A DNA stretch of 64,000 bases, from assembly GCA_019116965.1 (NCBI GenBank), contig DXAT01000060.1, positions 1-64,000 of the forward strand, in the 5' to 3' direction. How positions within the stretch are numbered: the stretch's first letter is position 1; each line of letters opens with the position of its first letter. The stretch is from Candidatus Coprenecus pullistercoris (GTDB lineage: Bacteria > Bacteroidota > Bacteroidia > Bacteroidales > UBA932). Below, piece after piece: positions 24,321 to 32,232 of this stretch. Below the pieces are notes generated by a model. The model made no database searches. It saw nothing but the letters and a program-made list of their open reading frames with translations, and was not told where the DNA came from. The position numbers and the translations under genes are program-made.

Positions 24321-26081
24321 TTAGTCGTGTTTGTCGAAATAGTGAGTATGCAGCAGGTGATGCGCCTTCTCGCTCAGAGGCTTTCCGAGGAACTCCTCGT
24401 AGAGCTTGATGATGTAGGGGTTCTCGTGCGACTTGCGCAGAGCCTTGCCGGCGTCCTCGCGGTAGATGGCGTCCATACGGGCCTTTATCACGCTGCTGTC
24501 CCCGTGATGGAAGGGCTGGCCGGCACCGCCGATACAGCCTCCGGGGCAGGCCATGATCTCGATTGCGTAAAAGTTGTACATGCCGGCGCGGATACCGTCG
24601 AGCAACTTGCGGGCATTGCCGAGGGTATGGGCTATGCCGATGTTCACGGGCAGACCGTTGAAGTCGATCGTGGCATGACGGATGCCCTCGAGCCCCCTGA
24701 GCTCATTGAAGTCGATACGGTCCAGCTTCTTGCCGGTGTGGAGCTCGTAGGCAGTACGCACTGCGGCCTCGATCACGCCTCCGGTAGCTCCGAAGATGAC
24801 AGCCGCACCCGTGGACTCACCTAAAGGAGCGTCGAAGTCCTCGTCGGGCAGCGAGAGGAAGTCGATGTTGGCCGACTTGATCAGCGATGCCAGCTCGCGG
24901 GTGGAGATGGAATAATCCACATCCGGATTGCCGTCCACCTTGAACTCGTCCCTCTGGCACTCATACTTCTTGGCCAGGCAGGGCATCACGGACACCACCA
25001 CTAAGTCCTTGCGGTCCACGCCTATCTTCTCGGCGAAATATGTCTTGGCTATGGCGCCGAACATCTGCTGGGGAGACTTCGCAGAGGAAGGCACATCCAG
25101 CATGTCGGGATAGTTGTGCTCGAAGAAATTGACCCACGCCGGGCAGCATGAGGTAAGGATAGGCAGCTTGACACTCTTGTCCCCTTCCAGGAAACGTCCG
25201 AGACGGTCAAGCAGTTCGGAACCTTCCTCCATAATGGTCAGGTCGGCTGCGAAATCAGTGTCAAATACCTCGTCGAAGCCGAGACGGCGCAGGGCGGCCA
25301 CCATCTTGCCTGTAACCAAAGTTCCCGGCTCCATGCCGAATTCCTCACCGAGAGCGGCACGGACAGCCGGTGCTGTCTGCACGATGACCTTCTTGGTGGG
25401 GTCCATAAGGGCCTGGATTATCTTTCCGGTATGGTCTACTTCTGTAAGTGCGCCGGTAGGACACACCGCCACGCACTGACCGCAGAAAGTACAGTTGCTG
25501 TCAACTAATCTCTGCTCGAAAGCCGGAGCCACTACGGCCATGAAGCCTCGGTTCACTGCGCTCAGGGCGCCCACTGTCTGCACATCGTTGCACATGGTCT
25601 CGCAGCGGCGGCACATGACGCATTTGTCCATATCCCTTTTGAGAGAAGGAGATGTATCCTTCTTGTATGTGGAGACAGCCGCATTCTCCACGGAATGTAT
25701 CTCCCTGATGCCAAGACGGGCAGCCAAGTCCTGCAGTTCGCAGCGGCCGTTCTTGGGGCAGACCAGACAGTCCTTGGGGTGATCCGAGAGAATCAGCTCG
25801 AGGACGGTCCTGCGGGCGTTGATGACTCTCATGGTGTGAGTATGCACCACCATTCCGGGGGTGCAGACCGTCGAGCAGGAGGGGGCTAAGTTCCTGCGGC
25901 CCTCGACCTCCACCACGCAGATGCGGCAGCCGCCCGGACGGTTCTCTACTCCGAGGTTGTCCAACTTCATGTAGCAAAGAGCCGGGATATCTATTCCCAT
26001 CTGCTTGGCAGCCTGGAAGATAGTCGTTCCCTTCTCAACCTCGATCTCTCTATTGTCTATTGTAAGTCTAATTGTATCCAT
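24321..26081 (-). CDS. hydA: [FeFe] hydrogenase catalytic subunit
   Basis: 586 residues. An N-terminal [2Fe-2S] domain (Cys36, Cys52, Cys55, Cys69), a His-Cys [4Fe-4S] site (DHPKDCLVCPKNGRC) and two [4Fe-4S] motifs (CVMCRRCETMC, CTFCGQCVAVC) precede the H-cluster domain. Its three signatures are intact: TSCCPAW, MPCLAKKYE and MACPGGCIGGAGQP. It makes or consumes H2, and with the B and C subunits is expected to couple NADH and ferredoxin oxidation to H2 evolution (electron confurcation). The HydE/F/G maturases are not in this window. Confidence 0.96.
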   Translation of the reverse strand: MDTIRLTIDNREIEVEKGTTIFQAAKQMGIDIPALCYMKLDNLGVENRPGGCRICVVEVEGRRNLAPSCSTVCTPGMVVHTHTMRVINARRTVLELILSDHPKDCLVCPKNGRCELQDLAARLGIREIHSVENAAVSTYKKDTSPSLKRDMDKCVMCRRCETMCNDVQTVGALSAVNRGFMAVVAPAFEQRLVDSNCTFCGQCVAVCPTGALTEVDHTGKIIQALMDPTKKVIVQTAPAVRAALGEEFGMEPGTLVTGKMVAALRRLGFDEVFDTDFAADLTIMEEGSELLDRLGRFLEGDKSVKLPILTSCCPAWVNFFEHNYPDMLDVPSSAKSPQQMFGAIAKTYFAEKIGVDRKDLVVVSVMPCLAKKYECQRDEFKVDGNPDVDYSISTRELASLIKSANIDFLSLPDEDFDAPLGESTGAAVIFGATGGVIEAAVRTAYELHTGKKLDRIDFNELRGLEGIRHATIDFNGLPVNIGIAHTLGNARKLLDGIRAGMYNFYAIEIMACPGGCIGGAGQPFHHGDSSVIKARMDAIYREDAGKALRKSHENPYIIKLYEEFLGKPLSEKAHHLLHTHYFDKHD

Positions 26082-26092
26082 CTCAGTTACGA

Positions 26093-27883
26093 TTATTGAA
26101 CGATTACCGCATTGAATTTACATTTGTCGAAGCATGCGCCGCAGCGTATACACTTCTCCGTGTCGATGACATGAGCCTGCTTTACCTCACCCTTGATGGC
26201 TCCGGCGGGACATGCCCTCGCACAGGCCGTACAGCCCTTGCAGCGGTCAGGATCGATAGCGTAGACCCTGAGGGCGCGGCACTTGTGGGCCGGACATCTC
26301 TTGTCCACGATGTGGGCCACATACTCATCGTAGAAGTTGTCGAGAGTGGAGAGCACTGGGTTGGGCGAGGTCTGTCCGAGACCGCAGAGGGCTGTGTCCT
26401 TGATGACCTTGCTGAGGTTCTTGAGGTAATCCAGATCCTCCATCGTACCCTTGCCTTTGGTAATCTTGTCGAGAATCTCCTCCAGACGCTTGTTGCCGAT
26501 ACGGCAGGGGGCGCATTTTCCGCAGGATTCGTCGACGGTGAACTGAAGATAGAACTTGGCCACCGACACCATGCAGTCATCCTCGTCCATGACTATCATA
26601 CCTCCCGAGCCCATCATCGAGCCGGCGGCGGTAAGGTTGTCGTAATCTATAGGTGTGTCGAGATGTTTCTTGGTCAGACAGCCGCCCGAGGGGCCTCCTG
26701 TCTGGACGGCCTTGAACTCCTTGCCGCCCTTGATGCCGCCTCCGATGTCGTAGATGACCTCGCGCAGGGTCGTACCCATAGGCACCTCGATAAGACCCAC
26801 ATTGTTGATCTTGCCGGCTAAGGCAAATACCTTTGTGCCCTTGGACCTCTCGGTACCGATGGACGCGAACCACTCGGGACCCTTGAGGAAGATCACCGGG
26901 ATGTTGGCGAAGGTCTCCACATTGTTGACATTGGTCGGCTTGCCGAGATAACCGCTCTCCGCCGGGAAAGGAGGCTTGACCGTAGGCTCGCCCCTCTTGC
27001 CCTCCATGGAGTGGATAAGGGCCGTCTCCTCACCGCAGACGAAGGCACCTGCTCCGTAACGGATCTCTATGTCGAAATTGAATCCCGAGCCGAGGATGTC
27101 GTCTCCCAAAAGGCCGTAGTCGCGGGCCTGCTTCATGGCTATCTGGAGGCGCTTGACAGCCAAGGGATACTCGGCGCGGATATACACCAAACCCTTGGAG
27201 GCTCCGATACAGTAACCGCAGATGGCCATGGCCTCGATCACCGAGTTGGGGTCGCTCTCGAGGATGGAACGGTCCATGAACGCGCCGGGGTCGCCCTCGT
27301 CGGCGTTGCAGACCACATATTTCTCCTTGCCTGGGCTCTTGGATGCTATCTCCCACTTGAGACCGGTGGGGAACCCTCCGCCGCCGCGTCCTCTCAGGCC
27401 GGACTTCTTGACAGTCTCTATGGCCTCCTGGGGCGTACCCTGAAGCACCTTTGCCAGGGCCTCGTAACCGTCACGGGCTATGTACTCGTCGATATTCTCG
27501 GGATTGATGAATCCGCAGTTACGCAGAGCGATACGCAGCTGCTTCTGATAGAAGCCCATGTGCTTCGAGTCGCTGATATGCTTCTTGGTGTCGGGATCCT
27601 CATAGAGCAGTCGGGTTACCTTACGGCCCTTGACCACATGCTCCCGTACTATCTCCTCGGCATCCTCAGGCTTCACATTGGTATAGAATGTATTGTCGGG
27701 AATGACCTTGACGATGGGACCCTGCTCGCAGAATCCGAAACAGCCTGTCACGACCACCTGGACATCGTTGTCCATGCCGGCAGCAGCTATCTCCTCCCTA
27801 AGTCTTTCCACTATCCTCACGCTCTCGGACGCACGGCATCCCGTACCTCCGCAGCACAGTAAACTCATCTTGTAGTTCGGCAT
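26093..27883 (-). CDS. hydB: [FeFe] hydrogenase flavin subunit, NuoF-like
   Basis: 596 residues. The N-terminal domain (about 1-100) is a thioredoxin-like [2Fe-2S] unit. The middle holds the FMN/NADH site (RGRGGGGFPTGLKWE, ADEGDPGAFMDR) and the NuoF [4Fe-4S] motif ESCGKCAPCRIG. The C-terminus has two ferredoxin motifs (CKGCTACARACP, CIRCGACFDKC). This domain order is that of the flavin-based bifurcating HydB, where NADH and ferredoxin electrons meet. Lies 11 bases upstream of hydA. Confidence 0.95.
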   Translation of the reverse strand: MPNYKMSLLCCGGTGCRASESVRIVERLREEIAAAGMDNDVQVVVTGCFGFCEQGPIVKVIPDNTFYTNVKPEDAEEIVREHVVKGRKVTRLLYEDPDTKKHISDSKHMGFYQKQLRIALRNCGFINPENIDEYIARDGYEALAKVLQGTPQEAIETVKKSGLRGRGGGGFPTGLKWEIASKSPGKEKYVVCNADEGDPGAFMDRSILESDPNSVIEAMAICGYCIGASKGLVYIRAEYPLAVKRLQIAMKQARDYGLLGDDILGSGFNFDIEIRYGAGAFVCGEETALIHSMEGKRGEPTVKPPFPAESGYLGKPTNVNNVETFANIPVIFLKGPEWFASIGTERSKGTKVFALAGKINNVGLIEVPMGTTLREVIYDIGGGIKGGKEFKAVQTGGPSGGCLTKKHLDTPIDYDNLTAAGSMMGSGGMIVMDEDDCMVSVAKFYLQFTVDESCGKCAPCRIGNKRLEEILDKITKGKGTMEDLDYLKNLSKVIKDTALCGLGQTSPNPVLSTLDNFYDEYVAHIVDKRCPAHKCRALRVYAIDPDRCKGCTACARACPAGAIKGEVKQAHVIDTEKCIRCGACFDKCKFNAVIVQ

Positions 27884-27889
27884 GGCAGA

Positions 27890-28291
27890 CTATTTTTTAT
27901 CCTGGATTGTTTGATAGTTGACCGGAAGCACGCCGTCCACGAGCTCGCCGTGAAGGACATACTTATCCACGATCTCCATAGCCCTGTCGGTGTTGACATG
28001 ACCGAACACGACAGGATCCTCGCCCGGACGTCTTACCTCGATCGTGGGTTCGGCGTAACAGTAGCCCATGCATCCGCCCTGGGTGACGATTACGGGCAGC
28101 TTCTCCCTCTCGACCCGGTCTATGATGGCGTTCATCACGGTACGCGCACCTGCGGCGATACCGCATGTGGCCATGGCCACGCGTATCTGGACCAGATTCT
28201 CGGGATTGTTGCTCTTCTCCCGGATGTCCATCTCGCTCTCGAGCCTGGCCTTCATTTGACGAAGTTCGTCAAGAGACTTTATCTTACTCAT
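27890..28291 (-). CDS. Thioredoxin-like [2Fe-2S] ferredoxin of the hydrogenase operon
   Basis: 133 residues. The pattern MATCGIAAGAR followed by GGCMGYCYAEP is that of small [2Fe-2S] proteins found in bifurcating hydrogenase operons; three conserved cysteines are visible (one in the first block, two in the second), so a further ligand is not obvious. Probable electron carrier or redox sensor. 6 bases upstream of hydB, so co-transcribed. The N-terminal about 30 residues form a charged helix. Confidence 0.85.
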   Translation of the reverse strand: MSKIKSLDELRQMKARLESEMDIREKSNNPENLVQIRVAMATCGIAAGARTVMNAIIDRVEREKLPVIVTQGGCMGYCYAEPTIEVRRPGEDPVVFGHVNTDRAMEIVDKYVLHGELVDGVLPVNYQTIQDKK

Positions 28292-28342
28292 ACAGTTTGG
28301 TTAATAAATTAGTGTTGTAATATGCAAATTTTATGAAAATAT

Positions 28343-28888
28343 TTAACAATTCCTAATCTCCCGCATATTATCTTTAATCATTTCCTCTATATTTCTGACA
28401 ATTGTTAAATCTCTCAGCGCGTCCTTCCCGAAAACCTCCCTGACATCGGCGGTGTCCAGCACATACTCCTCTCCGTCGTAGCGGTAAGTGAAAAGAAAAT
28501 CCATATCCGGATTGGAGGAGACCAGCAGCATCAGCGCATTGGCCACATCCCCCAAAGGAGGGCGGTCTATATTGGAATAACCGAAAACCGCCGTCACCTC
28601 CGTTCCCCTTCCGGGTTCCGAGGTTATCCTGACCTCTCCCCCGCTCTGCTCCGCGGACTGCTTGAGCAACGGTATGCCCATGCCTACTTTCCGGGTAGTG
28701 CGGGATGTGAAGAACGGGTCGGCCAGACGGCTCACCTGCTCCGCCGTCATGCCCTTGCCGTTGTCGCCGATCACGATGGTCAGCATGTCGGTTGCGGGAG
28801 CCTCGTCCACGGTCAGGGTCACCCGCGTTGCCCCTGCGCTTACCGAATTCTGGACAATGTCCAGTATGTGCATCGAAAGATCATTCAT
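28343..28888 (-). CDS. HATPase (anti-sigma/histidine-kinase-like ATP-binding) protein
   Basis: The ATG at 28888 overlaps the PHP gene stop as ATGA and gives 181 residues; a longer open frame upstream is not used. GHKL ATPase motifs are visible: N box (LDIVQNSVSAGA), IGDNGKGM and VGMGIPLLKQ. No His-phosphorylation, receiver or membrane domain is present, so it resembles a free HATPase module. Such a gene sits near bifurcating [FeFe] hydrogenases in several anaerobes; a regulatory role is inferred. A 51-base AT-rich gap separates it from the ferredoxin gene. Confidence 0.82.
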   Translation of the reverse strand: MNDLSMHILDIVQNSVSAGATRVTLTVDEAPATDMLTIVIGDNGKGMTAEQVSRLADPFFTSRTTRKVGMGIPLLKQSAEQSGGEVRITSEPGRGTEVTAVFGYSNIDRPPLGDVANALMLLVSSNPDMDFLFTYRYDGEEYVLDTADVREVFGKDALRDLTIVRNIEEMIKDNMREIRNC

Positions 28889-29628
28889 ATCACTACGCTT
28901 CGTCCGTCCTCTCCGTGAAGAGCCTTGCGTATCTCTCCGAACGATCGGCACGGCATATTGAAATATGTAACCGCCCGGCAATAGTCCTCCTGATAGTGCG
29001 CGTCCGACGAACGGACAAATGTCGGGTCGAGCCTTCTGAGCCAGGGATTGGAATCGAGAAAACGCTCCGCATCGCATCCCGCCGAGAGCTCCAGCGCATC
29101 GAACGGCAGGCCCGGAGGGATAAAGCCCAACTGCGAGATGACCGAGTTGTGCGGCTTGTCGATATGCGCGGGGATAAATATCCCACCTATCGAGGCAACG
29201 AAGGCAGCCACTTCGTCGATACCCTTGTCGATGGCCGATATCAGCAGATAAGGCGCCTCGTAGATTACATCCTCCGCCTCATTGACAGCCAACTGATACC
29301 CGAACACCTCCTCGTCATTGGGTATCTTCGGAAGATTGTCATCCAAGAACCTCTGCAGCTCATCCAGACTCTCCTCCGAATCGGCGAATGCCAGGCAGTG
29401 CGCCTCCTCCCGGGTCGTTATCTCCGCTCCGCAGAGAATATACGGCTCACCGTCTCCGACCATACGGCGTATCTCCCTGGCCTGAACGGTCGTATTGTGA
29501 TCGGTTATGCCTATTATATCATAACCATTCCTCAGGGCAGCCTCCACTATGAACGACGGCACCATCCCGATGTCCCCGCACGGAGACAGGAAAGTATGCG
29601 TATGGAGATCCGCCCTGAATGCATCCAT
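28885..29628 (-). CDS. PHP-domain phosphoesterase
   Basis: 247 residues. The PHP metal motifs are evident: DLHTHTFLSPCGD at 7-19, GITDHN at about 40-45, an IPAHIDKPH block and a late SSDAHY. The family hydrolyses phosphoesters with a trinuclear metal centre; the substrate here is unknown. The gene is translationally coupled to the HATPase downstream (ATGA) and almost abuts the DRTGG gene upstream, so it belongs to the hydrogenase-linked signalling set. Confidence 0.88.
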   Translation of the reverse strand: MDAFRADLHTHTFLSPCGDIGMVPSFIVEAALRNGYDIIGITDHNTTVQAREIRRMVGDGEPYILCGAEITTREEAHCLAFADSEESLDELQRFLDDNLPKIPNDEEVFGYQLAVNEAEDVIYEAPYLLISAIDKGIDEVAAFVASIGGIFIPAHIDKPHNSVISQLGFIPPGLPFDALELSAGCDAERFLDSNPWLRRLDPTFVRSSDAHYQEDYCRAVTYFNMPCRSFGEIRKALHGEDGRSVVI

Positions 29629-29630
29629 GA

Positions 29631-29969
29631 TCAGCCGTTTCTCAGAAGATTGTAGATTTCCCCTGCGAGCTCGAATGTCTGCTCACCGGCACCGAGGATA
29701 GGGATGCCCTCCTCATCGGACACCTCGCGTGCATCCTCCTCCGGCTCAAGCCCCTTGACGATGACTACCGCCGCCAGATCCTTCAGCGTGGCTATTGCCA
29801 TCACATTCTTATGCGTCTGGAGAGTAACCCAGACCGAACCCTCCCTGGCAAATCCCATCACATCCGACAGCAGGTCGGACACATATCCTCCCGTCACCTC
29901 GCGGTCCAGTCCGGATGCGCCTGAAAACACCCTCAGGCCCAGTCTATCCGTTATTTCCCTTACAGTCAT
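29631..29969 (-). CDS. DRTGG-domain protein (first)
   Basis: 112 residues, a single DRTGG-type domain: DREVTGGYVSDLLSDVMGF near residue 21, then VWVTLQTHKN and a late Rossmann-like strand. DRTGG domains are found next to CBS and PHP proteins and in phosphotransacetylases and are thought to sense a small ligand. No catalytic motif is recognisable. Immediately downstream of the HsfB-like gene and upstream of the PHP gene. Paralogous to 31755-32099. Confidence 0.82.
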   Translation of the reverse strand: MTVREITDRLGLRVFSGASGLDREVTGGYVSDLLSDVMGFAREGSVWVTLQTHKNVMAIATLKDLAAVVIVKGLEPEEDAREVSDEEGIPILGAGEQTFELAGEIYNLLRNG

Positions 29970-29971
29970 GA

Positions 29972-31333
29972 CTATTCTGTTTTAGATTGTTCCTTATTGA
30001 TGAAACGGTCCTTGCCCCACACCTTCTCCATCAGGTCTATGGCCTCGCCCACCAGCAGCGAGCCCTCCTTCTCGAAACGGGCCTGCATGAAGATGCAGTT
30101 GTTCAGCGTGGCGTCATCCCGCACGATATCAGCGGCCAGAGCCTCGCAGCTCGGAGCCCCGCAGGCTCCGCAGTCTATGTCCGGCAGAATCTTCCGCAAC
30201 ATACCGGCCATCTCCATCTTCTTTATGGCCACATTGATATCCCTGTCATACTTGACCATCGAACGGGGCTCCACGGCATCCATCTTTATATGCGCGGAGC
30301 ACAGACGCCTGTACTCCTTGGCAAGACTGTGCCGGTCCTGTGCCGAAGCGGCCGAGCAGCGGATATTGTCCGCGACCAGGAAACGGTTGCCCTGCACAAG
30401 TATGCCGCCGGCACACGACTCATCGCATCCGCGCAGTTCCAGATAGTCCACCGTATCCTCGATCTCCTCGTCCTCCAACTTCTCGAGAAACTCTATCACA
30501 TTGCTCATCCCGTCTATCGCCAGCGCCCTGCCCTCCACGAGGGACGCCTCCCCTCCGGTAAGCGGCCAGCGCAGTCCCTTCGACGATATGGCGTCATTGA
30601 CCACCTCCGTCCCGCTTCCGGGTGCCGGGAAATTCTTGTTCTTATAGGCGTACAGCACTTTGTTGTACACATAGTCCATATTGATTACACCGCTGATGGG
30701 CGACTCGTACCCGCCCACGGGAGACTTCACCGCAGCTATCTTGGCGATGCACGGGGTCAGGTAGAACACTCCGAGCTCCGACGGGTCTCCGCCACCGTTC
30801 ACCCACTTCCGGACATAATACTGAGCCGTCACCTCTATCGGCGGCAGAAGCAGCATGATATGGTCTATAAGCGATGGAAAGCGCACCTGAATAAGCCGGA
30901 TGACAGCGGGGCAGAACGACGATATCACCGGCCTGACCGATGCTCCGCGCACATAGGCGTTTATCTCGTCGGCCAAAGTGTCCACGCTCTGCTCGACAGT
31001 ACACACCTCGGAGAAACCCATCTCTCCGAGTATGTCGTTGACTGCCTCCGAAGGCACTTTCTTCTCAAACTGGGCATAGAACACGGCCGGCACCAGCAGC
31101 ACCCTGTACTTATAGGAGAATATATCGGCCAAGTCATCGTCCACCACCCTGATGGCCCGGTTCGGACACACTCTGAAACACCTTCCGCAGTCGATGCACC
31201 AGTCCGCGTACAGCAGGGCCTTGCCTCCCGACACCCTGAGCGCCTCGGTCGGACAGACCTTGATGCAGTGCGAGCAGCCGATACACAGCTCCGGCTGTAT
31301 CTCCAACGCTTTATGAAAAGTATTGTGCTCCAT
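29972..31333 (-). CDS. HsfB-like [FeFe] hydrogenase homologue, probable redox/H2 sensor
   Basis: 453 residues. The N-terminus has two [4Fe-4S] motifs (CIGCSHCIKVCP, CIDCGRCFRVCP). The hydrogenase-like core keeps cluster cysteines in SSFCPAVI, TPCIAKIAA and GCDESCAGG, but the proton-transfer Cys of TSCCP is Phe and the Glu of PCxxKxxE is Ala, so normal catalysis is unlikely. The C-terminus carries a CGACGAPSCEALA [4Fe-4S] motif. Known relatives (HsfB/HydS group) are thought to sense H2 or redox state. Placed among HATPase, DRTGG and PHP genes upstream of the catalytic hydrogenase. Confidence 0.88.
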   Translation of the reverse strand: MEHNTFHKALEIQPELCIGCSHCIKVCPTEALRVSGGKALLYADWCIDCGRCFRVCPNRAIRVVDDDLADIFSYKYRVLLVPAVFYAQFEKKVPSEAVNDILGEMGFSEVCTVEQSVDTLADEINAYVRGASVRPVISSFCPAVIRLIQVRFPSLIDHIMLLLPPIEVTAQYYVRKWVNGGGDPSELGVFYLTPCIAKIAAVKSPVGGYESPISGVINMDYVYNKVLYAYKNKNFPAPGSGTEVVNDAISSKGLRWPLTGGEASLVEGRALAIDGMSNVIEFLEKLEDEEIEDTVDYLELRGCDESCAGGILVQGNRFLVADNIRCSAASAQDRHSLAKEYRRLCSAHIKMDAVEPRSMVKYDRDINVAIKKMEMAGMLRKILPDIDCGACGAPSCEALAADIVRDDATLNNCIFMQARFEKEGSLLVGEAIDLMEKVWGKDRFINKEQSKTE

Positions 31334-31342
31334 CTCTCCGAA

Positions 31343-31753
31343 TCAGAACTTTATGAATATATGCAGTGTGGTGCCCTTGCCCACCTCGGTCTCGATTCTC
31401 AGCTCATCCGCGTTGTCCTTGATGTTAGGAAGCCCCATCCCCGCGCCGAATCCCATCTCGCGCACTTCCTTCGACGCAGTGGAGAATCCTTTCTGCATGG
31501 CCTTCTCCACATCCGGAATACCGGGTCCGGTATCGGCCAGAGTCACATTGATACCCTCCGGCTCTATATCCGCGGTTATTCTGCCGCCATAGGAGTGAGC
31601 CACTATATTGACCTCCGCCTCATATACGGCTATCACCACCCTCCTGACCACGACCGGAGAGACGCCGAGCTGCTTCAGTGTCTTCTTTATCGCAGAGGAG
31701 GCATAGCCCGCACGGGTAAAATCCCCGGCCGCCACATCGTACTCGGCTCTCAT
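31343..31753 (-). CDS. RsbW/SpoIIAB-like HATPase (anti-sigma-type kinase)
   Basis: The ATG at 31753 gives 136 residues, placed 1 base after the DRTGG stop. The GHKL motifs are clear: EAEVNIVAHSYGG (N box), VTLADTGPGIPD (G1) and GFGAGMGLPNIK (G2). The size and order fit RsbW/SpoIIAB-type serine kinases, which act on an anti-anti-sigma or related partner; no such partner is seen nearby. In this position it may pass the signal of the HsfB-like sensor to transcription (inference). Confidence 0.85.
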   Translation of the reverse strand: MRAEYDVAAGDFTRAGYASSAIKKTLKQLGVSPVVVRRVVIAVYEAEVNIVAHSYGGRITADIEPEGINVTLADTGPGIPDVEKAMQKGFSTASKEVREMGFGAGMGLPNIKDNADELRIETEVGKGTTLHIFIKF

Positions 31754-31754
31754 A

Positions 31755-32099
31755 TCAATACACCGGTTTGAGCCCGGCACCGTAAAGAATACCGGAAGTC
31801 TTGAAGATCGAGTAATCCGTCTTTATCACCACCATGCCGTTGTCCTCGGCCAGGGTCCTCATCTCCCCTGTCACTTCCTTGCCCCTGGCAAAAAGCAGGT
31901 AGCGCACATCCGACATCTCCGCCGTCCGTACCGACTGCACATTGGCCAGTCCCGTGATAAGCAGAAAACCGTCGATCTTTATCGTCAGCACATCGCTCAT
32001 CAGGTCAGATGCAAACGCATATTCCACATTCTCATCCAGACGGTCCGCCCCGCAGACCACCTCGCCGTGTACGGCGCTTACTATCTCCCGTATTGTCAT
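31755..32099 (-). CDS. DRTGG-domain protein (second), first gene of the hydrogenase operon
   Basis: The ATG at 32099 (MTIREIVSAVHG) gives 114 residues; the frame is open upstream, but that part overlaps the promoter. ASDLMSDVLTIK matches the DRTGG core, with the same VSDLLSDV-like block as its paralogue at 29631-29969. Likely a small ligand-sensing domain. It leads a ten-gene, tightly packed minus-strand array ending at 23826. Confidence 0.8.
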   Translation of the reverse strand: MTIREIVSAVHGEVVCGADRLDENVEYAFASDLMSDVLTIKIDGFLLITGLANVQSVRTAEMSDVRYLLFARGKEVTGEMRTLAEDNGMVVIKTDYSIFKTSGILYGAGLKPVY

Positions 32100-32125
32100 A
32101 GTCAAGTCTTTTCTCAAAATCCTCT

Positions 32126-32156
32126 GCAAGTTACGAAAAAGCGCCGACAAACCAAA
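32126..32156 (-). promoter_or_regulatory. Promoter of the hydrogenase operon: TTTG (-33) and TAACTTGC (-7)
   Basis: On the minus strand TTTG (32156-32153) is followed after 19 bases by TAACTTGC (32133-32126), a slightly shortened TAnnTTTGC box. The start ATG is 26 bases further on. The -33 box lies in the U-tract of the neighbouring terminator. The same TTTG/TAACTTGC pair, with 20-base spacing, occurs at 53079-53110. Confidence 0.5.
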
Positions 32157-32189
32157 AAAAAGCAGGGCAACCGCCACCGGCTGCCCTGC
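32154..32189 (-). terminator. Rho-independent terminator of the lipoprotein gene at 32233-33834
   Basis: The minus strand reads GCAGGGCA, a 12-base inner part that extends the stem (CCG/CGG), then TGCCCTGC and eight T residues. It starts 44 bases past the lipoprotein stop. Confidence 0.88.
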
Positions 32190-32232
32190 ACATGTCTCAC
32201 AAAACGGACTTATCTACCACTCATAGAATGAA

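Noticed and set aside
29987-31771. Long open frame on the plus strand antisense to the HsfB-like gene (594 codons)
   Set aside because: It mirrors the codon bias of the opposite strand, has no recognisable domain, and would overlap three well-supported genes.
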